Of a stretch of 64,000 nt of DNA, positions 25,304-35,628 are shown piece by piece; position 1 is the first letter of the stretch; the number at the start of each line of letters is the position of its first letter. The notes under the pieces were generated by a model, which worked only from the letters and a program-made list of their open reading frames with translations, ran no database searches and had not been told where the DNA came from. The stretch is taken from the NCBI RefSeq assembly GCF_030867145.1, contig NC_134440.1:9238001-9302000 (forward strand). Reading direction: 5' to 3'. Source of the stretch: Opisthocomus hoazin (lineage: Eukaryota > Chordata > Aves > Opisthocomiformes > Opisthocomidae). A program made the position numbers and the translations under genes.

Positions 25304-25364
25304 CTATAATTACCCGGGCGCATTCCTGGGGGGTCACAGGAGCCTCCCGGCGCGGCGGCAGGCG
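25304..25364 (+). promoter_or_regulatory. Candidate promoter and non-coding first exon of the kelch-like gene
   Basis: CTATAATTA at 25,304-25,312 is a TATA-like, near-MEF2-like element. A splice donor (GGCGgtaagg) follows after 25,364, and the first coding exon has a good acceptor with only five bases before its ATG. A short non-coding exon of about 25-35 bp, starting about 25-30 bp after the TATA-like box, fits this spacing. This is inference; no transcript evidence. Confidence 0.4.
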
Positions 25365-25374
25365 GTAAGGGGGG

Positions 25375-25690
25375 ACGAGTGCGTGGCGCGGCGCAGCGTG
25401 GCGCGTGGGATGTGGCACGCAGGACGCGGCACACGGCACGCACCACGGCGGCCTGCGAAGCGCGCGGCCCGAGCGAGGACACGCGGCACCGCGCGAACGC
25501 GGCGAGCAACGCGGGAGGCACTGCTCGTGATGGGGCGGGGGGGTGACAGCGTGCGGCGTGACATGGCGTGTCGCGCGGGGGTCGGCGTGCCGCCGCGGCA
25601 GGCGGGGCAGGAGGGCGCATGGCGTGAACGTAACGTGCAGCTCGCGTGGAATGCATTGCGACATGCGACAGCGTGACACGCAGCGCACAG
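25375..25690. repeat. Degenerate GC-rich short-period repeat
   Basis: About 300 bp of loosely repeated GCGTGGCRYGC and GACACGCGGCAC-type words with very high CpG density lies just 3' of the putative first exon. No clean unit can be fixed by eye. It may be a decayed minisatellite or part of a CpG island. Confidence 0.5.
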
Positions 25691-25897
25691 CAGTCGCTGC
25701 CACGCGCTGGGTGACATTGCTGGGGAGCTGTTCTGGGGACCGGTGGCTTTGTCACTGTTGGAGCACTGGTGGCTCTGACTATGGGGTGATGGCTGGGGAA
25801 GGGCTTGGTGGCCCTGTAGGGCAGAGGGGTTGGTCAGGGACAGCGGACAGAGCTGTGGGGCAATGGCTTTCAGCTGGGGCAGCAGCGGTGGCTGTGG

Positions 25898-26455
25898 GTC
25901 ACAGAATCACAGAATCCCAGAATGTTCGGGGTTGGCAGGGACCTCTGTGGGTCCCCCAGCCCAACCCCCTGCCCAAGCAGGGTCACCCAGAGCAGGGGGC
26001 ACAGCACCGCGGCCAGGGGGGCTGGAATATCTCCAGAGAAGGAGACTCCACAGCCTCCCTGGGCAGCCTGGGCCAGGGCTCCGTCACCCTCCGAGGGAAG
26101 AAGTTCTTCCTGGGGTTCAGCTGGAGCTTCCTCGGCTTCAGTTTGTGCCCGTTGCCCCTTGTCCTGTCGCTGGGCACCACTGAACAGAGTCTGGCCCTGT
26201 CCTCCTGACCCCCACCCTGCAGATATTTAGAGGCATTTCTAAGGTCCTCTCTCAGCCTTCTCTTCTCCAGGCTGAACAAGCCCAGCTCCCTCAGCCTCTC
26301 CTCATAGGAGAGATGCTCCAGTCCCCTCCTCATCCTCGCAGCCCTGCGCTGGACTCTCTCCAGTAGCTCCTCATCTTTCTTGAGCTGGGGAGCCCAGCAC
26401 TGGACACAGCGCTGCAGATGGGGCCTCCCCAGGGCAGAGCAGAGGGGAAGATGGC
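25898..26455 (-). repeat. CR1 LINE 3' end, upstream of the kelch-like coding region
   Basis: The minus-strand frame from 26,468 to 25,983 reads [40 protein letters not shown] and [20 protein letters not shown], a CR1 RT C-terminus. The tail TCACAGAATCACAGAATCCC (plus strand) lies at 25,898. It falls in the probable first intron of the neighbouring gene. Confidence 0.92.
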
Positions 26456-26664
26456 CCGTTGGTCCCACCTATGGGGCTGCAGTTTGGCTGAGGGGCACTG
26501 AATTCAGCTGTGGGGCAGCAGCGGTTCCTGATGCCTCAGCTGTGGGGCAGAGGCTTCGGCAACGGATCCAAGGGCTTTCACTGTGGGGCAGTGCCAGTAG
26601 CAGGACCCCGTGTCCCCAGCCAGAGGCCCCCTGACCCCCTGCTTCGTGTGTTCCCTCAGGCAAG

Positions 26665-29600
26665 ATGTGGGTGCCAGAAGGGCCGGCCCCAGCCCAGTGG
26701 CACCTGCGGGACGGGGCCCATGCCGGACACTTCCTGGCTGCGGCCGACCACCTCCGCACCGCAGGACAGTTAGTGGACGTGGCCGTGGGCCCGGAGGGTG
26801 ATGTGGCCCATGCTGTGGTCCTGGCCTCCATCAGCTCCTTCTTCCTGCGCTTCCTGGAGGGCAGGACCAGAGAACTGCGCCAGGGCCCCCCGCCCCGCGT
26901 CCCGCTGCCGCCCGGGGCCACGCTGCGGGGCTGGCGGGCCGTGCTGGCCTTCGCCTACGGGGGAACCATTCCCTGTGGCCGGGAGCAGGAGGCGGAAGAG
27001 GCTGCCAGGGCCCTGGGGGCCCCCCGGGTGGTGGCTGCCTGCGCCCCACGGCCGGAGAGCGACCCCCAGGAGGGGGGTCCCGAGGCGCTGGAGGAGCAGT
27101 GGGAGACGCTAAGAGCCATGGAGCAACTCCATGCCGGTGGCCTGGGCTGTGACCTCCAGCTCCGGGCAGGGGACGAGATCATCCCAGGTGAGCCAGGGGT
27201 GGGGGTCCCCCGGGAGGGGACTGGGCACGCTGGGACAGCTGGGTCCCCTGGCAGGGACGCGGGGGGCCGCAGCTCCAGGCGGGGATGAGGAGCTGGGGGC
27301 TGGTCCCCGCGGGAGAGCCGGGGGTTTGGTGGGGAGGGGGCAGGGGTCTGCGTGGTGTCAGGGGTCCCCGCTGCCCCCGCCACTCTTCGTCCTTCCCCGT
27401 AGTCCAGCGCCTGGCCCTGAGCTGCTCCTGTGACTTCTTCCGGGCCCTCTTCACCTGCCCCATGCGTGAGGCCACCCATGACCCCGCGGCCCCGCTGGCC
27501 ACGGGGCTGTCCCCGGCCGAGCTGCGCCTGCTCCTCTCCTTCGCCTACACAGGGACAGTGGCAGGGCCGTGGCCCGCCGTCCTGGAGGCGGCCGAGACCT
27601 CCCTGCGCTACCAGGCCTGGGGGCTCCTCACCCTCTGCCTGGACGTCTTCACCCGTGGCCTGACCCCAGAAACTGGCCTGGACGTGCTGGCCTTTGCTAT
27701 GGCTTACGGGCTGGCCCAGGTGGGCCGCGCAGCAGAGGACTACATCCTGGCCACCTTCCCCAGCGTGGTGGCCACATCGACGTTCCTGGATCTTCCTGCA
27801 CACCTTCTCATCCGCCTCCTCCGCTCTGACAGTCTCAATGTCCTCCATGAACTGGAGGCCTTGGAAGCGGCATCCCGGTGGCTTATGGCCAATGGAGATG
27901 GCGAAGAGGATCTAGCCAAGGAAGTCCTGTCATCTGTTCGCTTTGCCCTCATGTCTGGCCGGGAGCTGAAGAAGGTCCCATCAGTGACTGCAGGGGTAGC
28001 CAGCCCGAAGGTTCTTCACGAGCTCGTGGTAGCAAGTTTGGCCCCCATGGCCCAGCTGCCATACCGAGTGCGTTCCATGCAAGAGGTGGTGGTGGTTTGT
28101 GGTGGAGACAAACTGACGACCAACCTGGCTGCCCGGAAGCCCAGCAGAGACCTCTGGTTTGCCCACCGCTACCTCAGTGCTGTGGGACTGGTGAAGCAGG
28201 TGGAGTGGCGGGCACTGGGACACTTTCCTGATGGCCCACGCTTCCGCCATGCTGTAGCTGTGGTGGGCAACAACCTCTACGTCCTGGGTGGAAAGCGCTA
28301 CTATGGCGTCCGTGACACCCTGGCCAGTGTCTACAGGTGAGAGCTACAGAGGACCTAGAGGTACCAGGACATTGTGGGATCAGAGGAAGCGTTGACAGAG
28401 CTAGAGCTGCCCCACGGAGCCAAGGCGTTGTGGGGCTGCAGTTGGTCAAGCGGACCCAAGGCGTTCTGTGGTCGGTTGAGTGTAGGACTGGGAGGTGCCC
28501 TCCTGCGTGTGGGTGTTAGACGGTTTTTGGGGGTAGGGCAGGGAGGCTCCTATCTGGAGTTGCCTCTGGGCATTACGGGTTTGGTGTTGCCCAGAGGGAG
28601 GGAATATTCCCACGCAAGGGGACCACGTGGCCCCAAGGCATTATGGTTGTAGGTGGGTTGTTGCCGTCAGCGGTGCCAACATCACCTCATGGCATTGTCG
28701 GTAACAGGTAGTCTCTTGCCCCTTCACCTCTCAAATCCAGGTATCAGCCCATGGAGGATTCCTGGGAGCGCCTGGCCAGTATGACCTGTGGGCGCAGCTA
28801 CTTTGCCGCTGTGGCACTTGGGCATTTCATCTATGCCCTGGGGGGCAACTCAGGAGAGCTCTACTGCACAGACACGGTGGAGTGCTATGACCTGGCCGAT
28901 GGCACCTGGAGGTGAGCCCACTCCACGTGGACACCTGCTTTGCTCTGTCCTAGCAGCCCCTTGCATTGGCCACGGTGGCCATTGAGTGGTCTTTGGGTCA
29001 CTGAGCATCCAACAGAGAAGGGGCCTACAGTGGCCTTTGGGAGAGGTCTAATGGGTGTTGAGTCCCCTGGGGGTCATTGGGTGTTGGCCAGTGTTGCCGA
29101 TTGAGGGTCTGTGGCCATCTGCCAATGAGACAAATCGTTTAAACATCTTCCAGCTATGTTTGTGGGTGCTCTGATGGGTGATGGTCAGTATTGTCCATTG
29201 AGGGAGTCCACTGTGGGTTGACCAATGGTGTCTTTTGGGGTCTACAAAGTGTTGAACAGTGATGCCCCTTGGGCATTCATTATGTGTCGGCTGATGCTGC
29301 TCACTGGGGCTCACGGGGTGTTGACCAGCATTGCCTGCTGAGTGGTCAATGGAGCCATGGCTCACCAGGGAACTCCTGGGGCAGTCACCGCAGGGCAGCT
29401 CTGCTTAACCTGCCCTTCACCCCCTCCTTCTCTCCTTGCCCAGGACGTGCCAGCCCCTGCCGATGGCTCTGTGCGGGCACGCGGCGTGTGCCCTGGATGG
29501 TGCCCTCTACGTGTCAGGGGGGTGTGATGAGGCATGCCAGTGCCAGGCGTCCTTGCTGCGCTACATCCCAGGTGCGCCTGCCACGCTCCTGGCCCCCATG

Positions 29601-30020
29601 AATGGCCACCGAGCTGGCCACGTCATGGAGGAGGCAGGTGGGCAGCTCTACGTGGCTGGGGGACTGTGCCAGCGGGACGGGCAGACTGGCTACAGGGACC
29701 AGCTGGCCTTTGAGGTTTACAGCCCCAAGCTGGACATGTGGGTGCTCCTCAGCCCCCTGCCCCATGCCCATGTAGTTGGGGGTGCAGCTGTGCTGGGTGG
29801 GGAACTCCTCGTACTGGGAGGGTACAGTCACGAGACCTACCGGGACACTCACTTGATCCATGCTTACCAGCCAGGCACCCGGCGCTGGATCACCCGGGGC
29901 ACCTTGCCCCATGCCTATACTGACCTCCGGGCTTGTGTCCTCACTGTACCCCCTGCCTTGCGTGGCCCCAGCTGCCTTGAGGACAGTTCGAGATCACCTG
30001 ACACCCCCCACAATACTTAG
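26665..30020 (+). CDS. KLHL33: Kelch-like protein with two BTB-like domains, probable KLHL33
   Basis: KLHL proteins are adaptors that bring substrates to CUL3 ubiquitin ligases: BTB binds CUL3 and kelch binds substrate. Coding exons: 26,665-27,187, 27,403-28,336, 28,741-28,911 and 29,444-30,020, with matching phases and 734 codons. Residues about 15-125 form a divergent BTB (LVDVAVGPEGDVAHAVVLAS, FAYGGTIP). About 145-265 form a second BTB (VQRLALSCSCDFFRALF, SFAYTGTVAG). BACK follows to about 375. Kelch blades follow with paired glycines (VVCGGD, LYVLGGKRYYG, IYALGGNSGE, LYVSGGCDE, LYVAGGLC, LLVLGGYSHE). The duplicated BTB and small exon number led me to KLHL33, from memory. The family placement is firm, the exact paralogue less so. 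The acceptor at 26,659 implies at least one non-coding 5' exon. AATAAA at about 30,294 ends the transcript. Confidence 0.75.
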
Positions 30021-30293
30021 GGGGGGGGGGCTTAAAAGCTCTGCACCCCATGGTGGGATCCCCAGGTAGCATCCATGGGCACCTCTATGGCGTGAAATTA
30101 CCCTCAGATCCCTTCCCCAGAATGGGTTTCTCCTGTGGTTTCCAGCAACCCTCCACCCCCAGGGTACATGGCCTGGACCTTGGGGACCCCATGGGACACA
30201 AAGACTCCCCACACTGCAATCCTTGCACTCCCTTGCCCTGAGTCCTTCACTGCGAGCTGGGGATCCCCTAGTTCCCCCCCAAAACTTGGGTTA

Positions 30294-30299
30294 AATAAA
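30294..30299 (+). terminator. Polyadenylation signal of the kelch-like gene
   Basis: AATAAA lies about 275 bases after the TAG stop, followed by T- and GT-rich sequence (GAGTCTTGTTTTTTCTGC). Confidence 0.7.
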
Positions 30300-30622
30300 A
30301 GTGGCTCCTGAACTGACCATCTGAGTCTTGTTTTTTCTGCTGATAAAACCACCCATCCAGGAACAGGAGAGCAAGAGACCGATGGCCTGGGTGTCCTGGA
30401 TGGGTGGTGGTGAGGACCAGGATTGCCTGGGTGCCTGGGTCCCCCGGGGACCAGTGGGGAGAGGGCACTGTGCGCTGGGTCCTGGTGTTCATCGGGCATG
30501 GGGGAGGGTGTGCAAGAGTCTCGGGACTGGGAAGCATCTTGGGGTGCATGAGGGATCCTGCGGAAATAGGAGAGTCCTGGGGGTGCCGGGGTTTTGCGGT
30601 AGATGGCAGGGCAGAAGGGGGG

Positions 30623-30970
30623 TGCCGCGATTGAGAGACGGGACACTGCTTGATGCAAGCAGGATGATCGTTTTATTGTTCTTACACACATACATTTATA
30701 CAGATCAGAAGGTAGCGTGTTTTAAACTGATTGGTTAAGTTTCAAACTAGGCACCTATTGATTGGTTAACACAGTTGCTAATACAGACACATTCTTTTCC
30801 TAAGCTCATCTAAACTAAGGCCATGCAGACACATTCTTTTCTTATCTTATCCAAGGCCTTGCTTCCTCCCTCAGGATGGCTCGGCACTATCTCTCTTCTT
30901 CTCAGGGTCAGGATGGCTGGGCACTAACTCCCTTCTTCCCAGGGTTTATGGCCCACAAGTTCCAACACAT
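30623..30970 (-). mobile_element. Solo LTR-type fossil of an endogenous retrovirus
   Basis: Read on the minus strand, this has LTR layout: a U3-like part, a TATA-type box near 30,698, an AATAAA at about 30,672-30,677, and an R/U5-like end. No internal viral genes adjoin it, so it is a lone LTR and broken as an element. Family is uncertain and no clear target duplication is seen. It is likely moderately old. Confidence 0.6.
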
Positions 30971-31254
30971 CCTCCCTCATCAATTGCACCGCGCTGGGGG
31001 CCCTGCTGAGGCCCACAGGGGGGCATTGAGGGCTCCTGGGGGATTCAAGGTTCCTGGGTGGCTCTGGGAGGTCTTGGCTTCCAGGAGTGACCAGGAGTGC
31101 TCATTGTGTGGCGACGGGGGAGAATCCTAGGGAGGACTTGAGAGGAGAGGCAGAGGTGATGGGGATTCTGGGAGACGTTGGGGTAACAGTGGTGCCTTTG
31201 GGGAGGCCATTGAGGGTCCTGGGATGTGTAGGGGAGGGTTGAAGGTTCTAATGG

Positions 31255-31790
31255 CCCCCCAAAACAGGATTTTAGATGTGGTCTGATGAGCACTGAGCAG
31301 AGGGAGATAATCACTTCTCTTGGTCTACTGACTGGGCTCCTGCACTGCTGGCCCTTGTTCACCTTTCTGTCGCCCGAGACACACAGTTCCTTTTCTGTAG
31401 CTCTGCTGCGCAGCCAGTCTGGCCCCCACCGGCATTGCTGTGGTCTTCCTTCCGAGGTACCGGACTTTGCATTTGTCCCTGGTGACTTTCATCAGGCTTC
31501 TCTCAGCCCGTTTCTCCAGGGTGAATGGTGCTCCCTGAACTGCAGTCCTCCTGGAAGCACAGGAACTGATCCTCCCCAACCTGGTGTCATCTGCCAACAC
31601 AATAAAAGTGTGCCTAGTTACCTCCTCCACATCATCGATAAAGACGTGGGACAGAAGAGTGTGCAGCGCGGCCCGGTGCGGTGCTCCACGTGTTCACCAG
31701 CAGCCAAGTGGGGTACGATCCGTTAACCGCTAGCCGCTGGTCCTGACCTTGGCACTGCTTTTTACCTGCCCAATTGTCCAGCCATCCGGA
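31255..31790 (-). repeat. Old, diverged CR1-like LINE fragment
   Basis: The minus strand shows remnants of RT (a VLADDTRLG motif and a REVIISLCSVLIRPHLKSC stretch) in different frames. It is more diverged than the other CR1 copies here. Confidence 0.65.
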
Positions 31791-32780
31791 GCTGAATGGC
31801 CTAACCTGGATGCCACGACGCTGTGGGAGCTGTGTTGGAAGGAAGCCAAAGCTCCTGGAGAGGCGAGAGCTGGTGCATGCTGCCCCACCACAGAGCCTGA
31901 ACGCAAGAACGTGAGAAGCAGCACCGTTACAAAACAAGAAAAGGAGTCCTTAGGCACTGACACTGCTATACGAGACCAGAGGGGGCTGAAAAATGTCCCA
32001 AGATGTCGTAAAACTATCTGATAAAAGAAAAAAAAAAAAATCAATATGTAAAGAAGCAGTTCAAGCTGAAGTTCCAGGGGTCTGCCCAAGGCCATCCATG
32101 TGTCTCTTGGATGCTCAGAGGGTATCTGAGGTCTCTTGAGCTGTTGCAGTCATGGGTCAAATCTGGGGTCTCTCGAGCTGTTCCTGTCGTCCCAGGAAAG
32201 AGGGCGAGAGCGTGGTGGGGTCAGAGGACACCACCAACACACAGGCAAATGCTTCCTCACAAAAGCAGAGCGTGCACGTCCACAGACGCACAAGCACACG
32301 GGAGCGTGGCTGGCGGGCACGCCTGCATGGGAGGCTGCTCACCCGCGCTGGCCAGGCACAGGCGCACGTGCCCTTCCGTGGAGCAGTTAATTAACCCGGC
32401 GATGGGCGATGCCTTCGGGCCAGTCAGAACTGGAACGGCCATTGCAGAAGTGATGCGTATGATCTAGGCGCTGCGTTTGTGCATCAGTGCTGGGGCCTGC
32501 CGGTGGACCTCCACCAGTGACAACCTCCGTCTGCTTCTCATGCCTCCCAAGATGTCTGGGTGACGTCTGCACAGGTGGTCACAAACACTGGCCAGGTCCT
32601 GGACGTTTTGTCCTCCTGTGATCCCTCCCAAATCACATTCATCGCCCTCCTCCCGCATTTCCACCCGTCCCGTGATGGGTCACACAGAGGCATCGGCACC
32701 TACTGGTTCCTGAACCTATTACGTGACAGCGGGACATGCTGTGGGATGCTTTTCCCACGTGATTTGGTCTCACAGTGAAG
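31790..32780. other. Spacer with no recognised feature
   Basis: Apart from a short A-run near 32,028-32,040, I see no gene, repeat or regulatory site that I can support in this kilobase. Confidence 0.4.
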
Positions 32781-32784
32781 GATC

Positions 32785-33032
32785 ACACATTTGGGGCAAA
32801 AATTAGACTGGATATAAGGAAGAAATTTTTTACACTGAGGGTGGCGAAGCACTGGAACGGGTTGTCCAGAGAGGTAGTGGAGGCCCCATCCCTGGAAATA
32901 TTCAAGACCAGGTTGGTCAGGGCTCTGAGCAACCTGGTCTGGTTGAAGATGTCCCTGCTCACTGCAGGGGGGTTGGGCTAGATGACCTTGAAACGTCCCT
33001 TCCAACCCAAAGCATTCTATGGTTCTACGAAA
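32785..33032 (+). repeat. CR1 LINE 3' tail
   Basis: The plus strand encodes [20 protein letters not shown] and continues through the CR1 3' UTR to CATTCTATGGTTCTACGA. It lies about 150 bp beyond the GP1BA 3' end. Confidence 0.92.
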
Positions 33033-33187
33033 AGTCAAGAAGCTGGATAAAAGTGGACTTTTCCTCTGTATCTTCACTATATCCCAGGTACTGAAAACAA
33101 GTTTGTCATTTATGGTACCCTGCCAGGACTATGGGAGGTCTAACGAAATGAAACGAGCACCCGTTTGATATTCAAGCAAAGAAAACT

Positions 33188-33193
33188 TTTATT
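33188..33193 (-). terminator. GP1BA polyadenylation signal
   Basis: The minus-strand AATAAA lies about 315 bases after the GP1BA stop codon and is the first such signal downstream. Confidence 0.7.
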
Positions 33194-33507
33194 CTGTGAT
33201 GAACAACTTGGCACCGAGTGGAAAGCACAGCGCATCATTTGAGCAGAAGCAGTCGGGACAATACTCACCCCGAAACCTGGCAGTATCAGCCCCAAACTGT
33301 CACTGACCAGTTCAGGATGTCTTCTCTCCCTGCCAAGTATCTAGATTAATTATTTCAGATCTAGAAACCTCAGGGTGTAGGAGAGTGAGACGAGAGGAAG
33401 GAGCTGGGTGGCTTCCTGCTGGGCAAGCAGATCTTTCTCCTGTAAAACAAGGGTAGGTGAAGTGGAGCCGTGACCCTCCATCTCTTTCCCTGAGCATGCA
33501 GAAGCAG

Positions 33508-35628
33508 TTACAACGTGTTGCCAGCATATTTCACTCTGACATCACCGATGGCCCGGACACCCCTGTCCAGGCTGTAAGCCGAAGGCATCCTCAGGGACCT
33601 GAGGTTTGGGACCGTCAGCTTCCTGGAGAAAGACTTGAACGAAGTGTTCAGAGGATTATGGTGGACCCACAGCTCCTTTGTGGTGCAGAAGGAGGAACTT
33701 GCAGGAGGACTGCACTGTAGCCCCAGGTCTTTAATAGTGCAGTAGGTGACCTCAGGGCACAACTCTACTTCCTTGATGGTACAGAATGTGGGGCGCTGGA
33801 GGGGGCTGTTGAAGCTGCTGAGATGGATTGCAGGGCTTCCTGGTGACTCCCCCATCCTCAGCAGCGGCCACTGCACCGCTTGGGTCTGCAGGGACTTGCG
33901 CCAGGAGGGCCGTCCCACCAGACACATCCACACCAGCCAGCCTGCTAGAGCGAGTGTGGCCAGGACCAGCAGAACCAAAGAGGCCAGGTAGAGCACCCAG
34001 TGCAACAGGCAGCAATGCCTCAGCACCCACTGCCCCCACTGAGGACCCTCCCCACCTGCCCGCGAGCGCAGCATGGGTACGACCATCTCTGAGGGGGAGC
34101 AGGGGCAGTGGGGGAGAGGTGCCGGTGGAGGGGAAGGCGCAGGCTGGGTGAAGCGTGTGGTGTCCAGGGGAGCTGGCGGCGTTGGGGCACCAGTGGAAAG
34201 CATGGTGGTGGAGACAATCGGTGTGGTCGTCGTTGGAGGAGATGAAGAGCTGGCAATGGAAGAGGCCTCGAGCATGGCAGTAGAAGGCACTGCCGTGGAG
34301 GCGGTGGAAAACACACCAGTGGACACCTGGAGAGTGGAATGGGTGTTGGTAGTGCTGGTGGCAAGGGTGGTTTGCGGATGGCTGCTGGTGGTGGGAGGTC
34401 TGGTACTCGTAGCGGTTGGCGGTGAGGTGGTGGAGACGAGGGTGGTGTGTCTGTGCGGGGTGCTGTCGGGAGCCACAGTGACAACGGCAGTGGGTCTGAT
34501 GGTGGGACAGGCTAGCGCAGGGCTGCTGCTGGTGGGAGCGCTGGTGCTTGCAGGCGTTGCAAGCGAAGTGCTTGGAGCAAGAGTGGAGCTACAAGGGGTG
34601 GTGAGGGGAGGCCAGGTAACAGCACTGGGCGTGGCAGTGTGCTCTTTGGGGATGGACAGATGTGGAGAGAAGGTGGCCATGGGAGCTTTTGCCATTGTTT
34701 CTTCCCCGTCACCGTATTCATCCTCTTCCTCCTCATCCGTGTCCCCCACATTGCCACAGTTGGGCTTGAAGTTGATGATGGGCCTCAGCAAATGCTCAGG
34801 GGGGCTGTGGCACACCACCTTCTCAGGGGCGACCTCCACCTTTGTCTTCTCCAGGCCCCGCTCCGGCTGATAGACACTGTCGCTGTTCTGCAGGATCCAC
34901 TTCCGCAGGTAGAGCAGGTCGCAGTCGCAGTGCCAGGGGTTCTCAGTGAGGAAGACGTATGCGAAGAAGTGCCCCTCAGGGAAGAAGCCGGTAGGCAGGG
35001 TCCGCAGGCGGTTCCCCGAGAGCCAGAAGGTCTCCAGCTTTCCCAGATCCTGCAGCAGCTCCTTGGGGAGCTCCTCCAGGAGGTTGTCCGAGAGGTCCAA
35101 GTCCTTGAGTGCCTCCAGCCCTGCAAATGCCTCCTGGGGCAGCGTCCGCAGCCGGTTCCCTCGCAGGTCCAGGTCCTGCAGCCCTGGCACAGCACGGAAA
35201 GCCCCTGGGGCCAGCGTGTCCAGGCTGTTGTGGGCCACGGCCAGGCGGGTGAGCTTGGGCAGGCCCTGCAGCGCAGGCAGGGCCCCCAGCGCGTTGCGGG
35301 AGAGGATCAGCTCCCTCAGGGACGGCAGCTGGGGCCCGGTGTGCAGAGCCACCAGCTCGTTGTCAGCCAGGTCGAGGTCCTGCAGCTGGGCGAGGGGCAG
35401 GAAGGCGGCGGTGGAGAGGGATGCCAGGCGGTTGGCGTTGAGCAGCAGGATGCCCGTGTCGGCGGGCAGGTCCGGGGGCACCGCGCTGAGAGCCTGCCCT
35501 GAGCAGTTCGCCTCCAGGAGGTCCTTGACCTTGTTCATCTCCAACGAGCACGGCTGGCCTGGGTTGGTAGCACTGGCTGGGGGCAGCAGGGCCAGGAGGA
35601 TGAGCGGGAGCAGGGCAAGGACCCGCAT
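33508..35628 (-). CDS. GP1BA: Platelet/thrombocyte glycoprotein Ib alpha chain
   Basis: GP1BA is the von Willebrand factor-binding chain of the GPIb-IX-V adhesion receptor. One uninterrupted coding exon encodes 706 aa, with the start at ATG 35,628 three bases after a strong acceptor (CTCTCCCCTCCAG); GP1BA is known to have its intron just before the ATG. Visible in order: signal peptide (1-21), N-cap cysteines (PCSLEMNKVKDLLEANC), about seven leucine-rich repeats (LQDLDLADNELVAL, LKDLDLSDNLLEELP), C-cap (ENPWHCDCDLLYLRKW ... CGN), an acidic segment with one tyrosine (DTDEEEEDEYGDGEE), a long Ser/Thr/Pro mucin stalk (about 310-530), the juxtamembrane CC pair (RHCCLLHW, human FCCLLPL) that bonds GPIb beta, one TM helix, and a tail of about 120 aa ending VKYAGNTL (human IRYSGHSL). 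Odd: the tail holds a threefold FCTIKE-like repeat. Confidence 0.95.
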   Translation of the reverse strand: MRVLALLPLILLALLPPASATNPGQPCSLEMNKVKDLLEANCSGQALSAVPPDLPADTGILLLNANRLASLSTAAFLPLAQLQDLDLADNELVALHTGPQLPSLRELILSRNALGALPALQGLPKLTRLAVAHNSLDTLAPGAFRAVPGLQDLDLRGNRLRTLPQEAFAGLEALKDLDLSDNLLEELPKELLQDLGKLETFWLSGNRLRTLPTGFFPEGHFFAYVFLTENPWHCDCDLLYLRKWILQNSDSVYQPERGLEKTKVEVAPEKVVCHSPPEHLLRPIINFKPNCGNVGDTDEEEEDEYGDGEETMAKAPMATFSPHLSIPKEHTATPSAVTWPPLTTPCSSTLAPSTSLATPASTSAPTSSSPALACPTIRPTAVVTVAPDSTPHRHTTLVSTTSPPTATSTRPPTTSSHPQTTLATSTTNTHSTLQVSTGVFSTASTAVPSTAMLEASSIASSSSPPTTTTPIVSTTMLSTGAPTPPAPLDTTRFTQPAPSPPPAPLPHCPCSPSEMVVPMLRSRAGGEGPQWGQWVLRHCCLLHWVLYLASLVLLVLATLALAGWLVWMCLVGRPSWRKSLQTQAVQWPLLRMGESPGSPAIHLSSFNSPLQRPTFCTIKEVELCPEVTYCTIKDLGLQCSPPASSSFCTTKELWVHHNPLNTSFKSFSRKLTVPNLRSLRMPSAYSLDRGVRAIGDVRVKYAGNTL
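33673..33792 (-). repeat. Threefold [FY]CT[IT]K[ED] repeat in the GP1BA cytoplasmic tail
   Basis: Residues about 613-652 contain TFCTIKEVEL, TYCTIKDLGL and SFCTTKELWV at spacings of 14 and 18 residues. The middle copy reads VTYCTI, which fits the ITIM pattern (I/V/L/S)xYxx(I/V/L). The outer two have Phe in place of Tyr. I do not recall this repeat in mammalian GP1BA, whose tail binds filamin in the corresponding stretch. Confidence 0.8.

Noticed and set aside
24804-25676. 290-codon open frame on the plus strand
   Set aside because: G-rich low-complexity sequence with no domain, crossing the putative promoter of the kelch-like gene.
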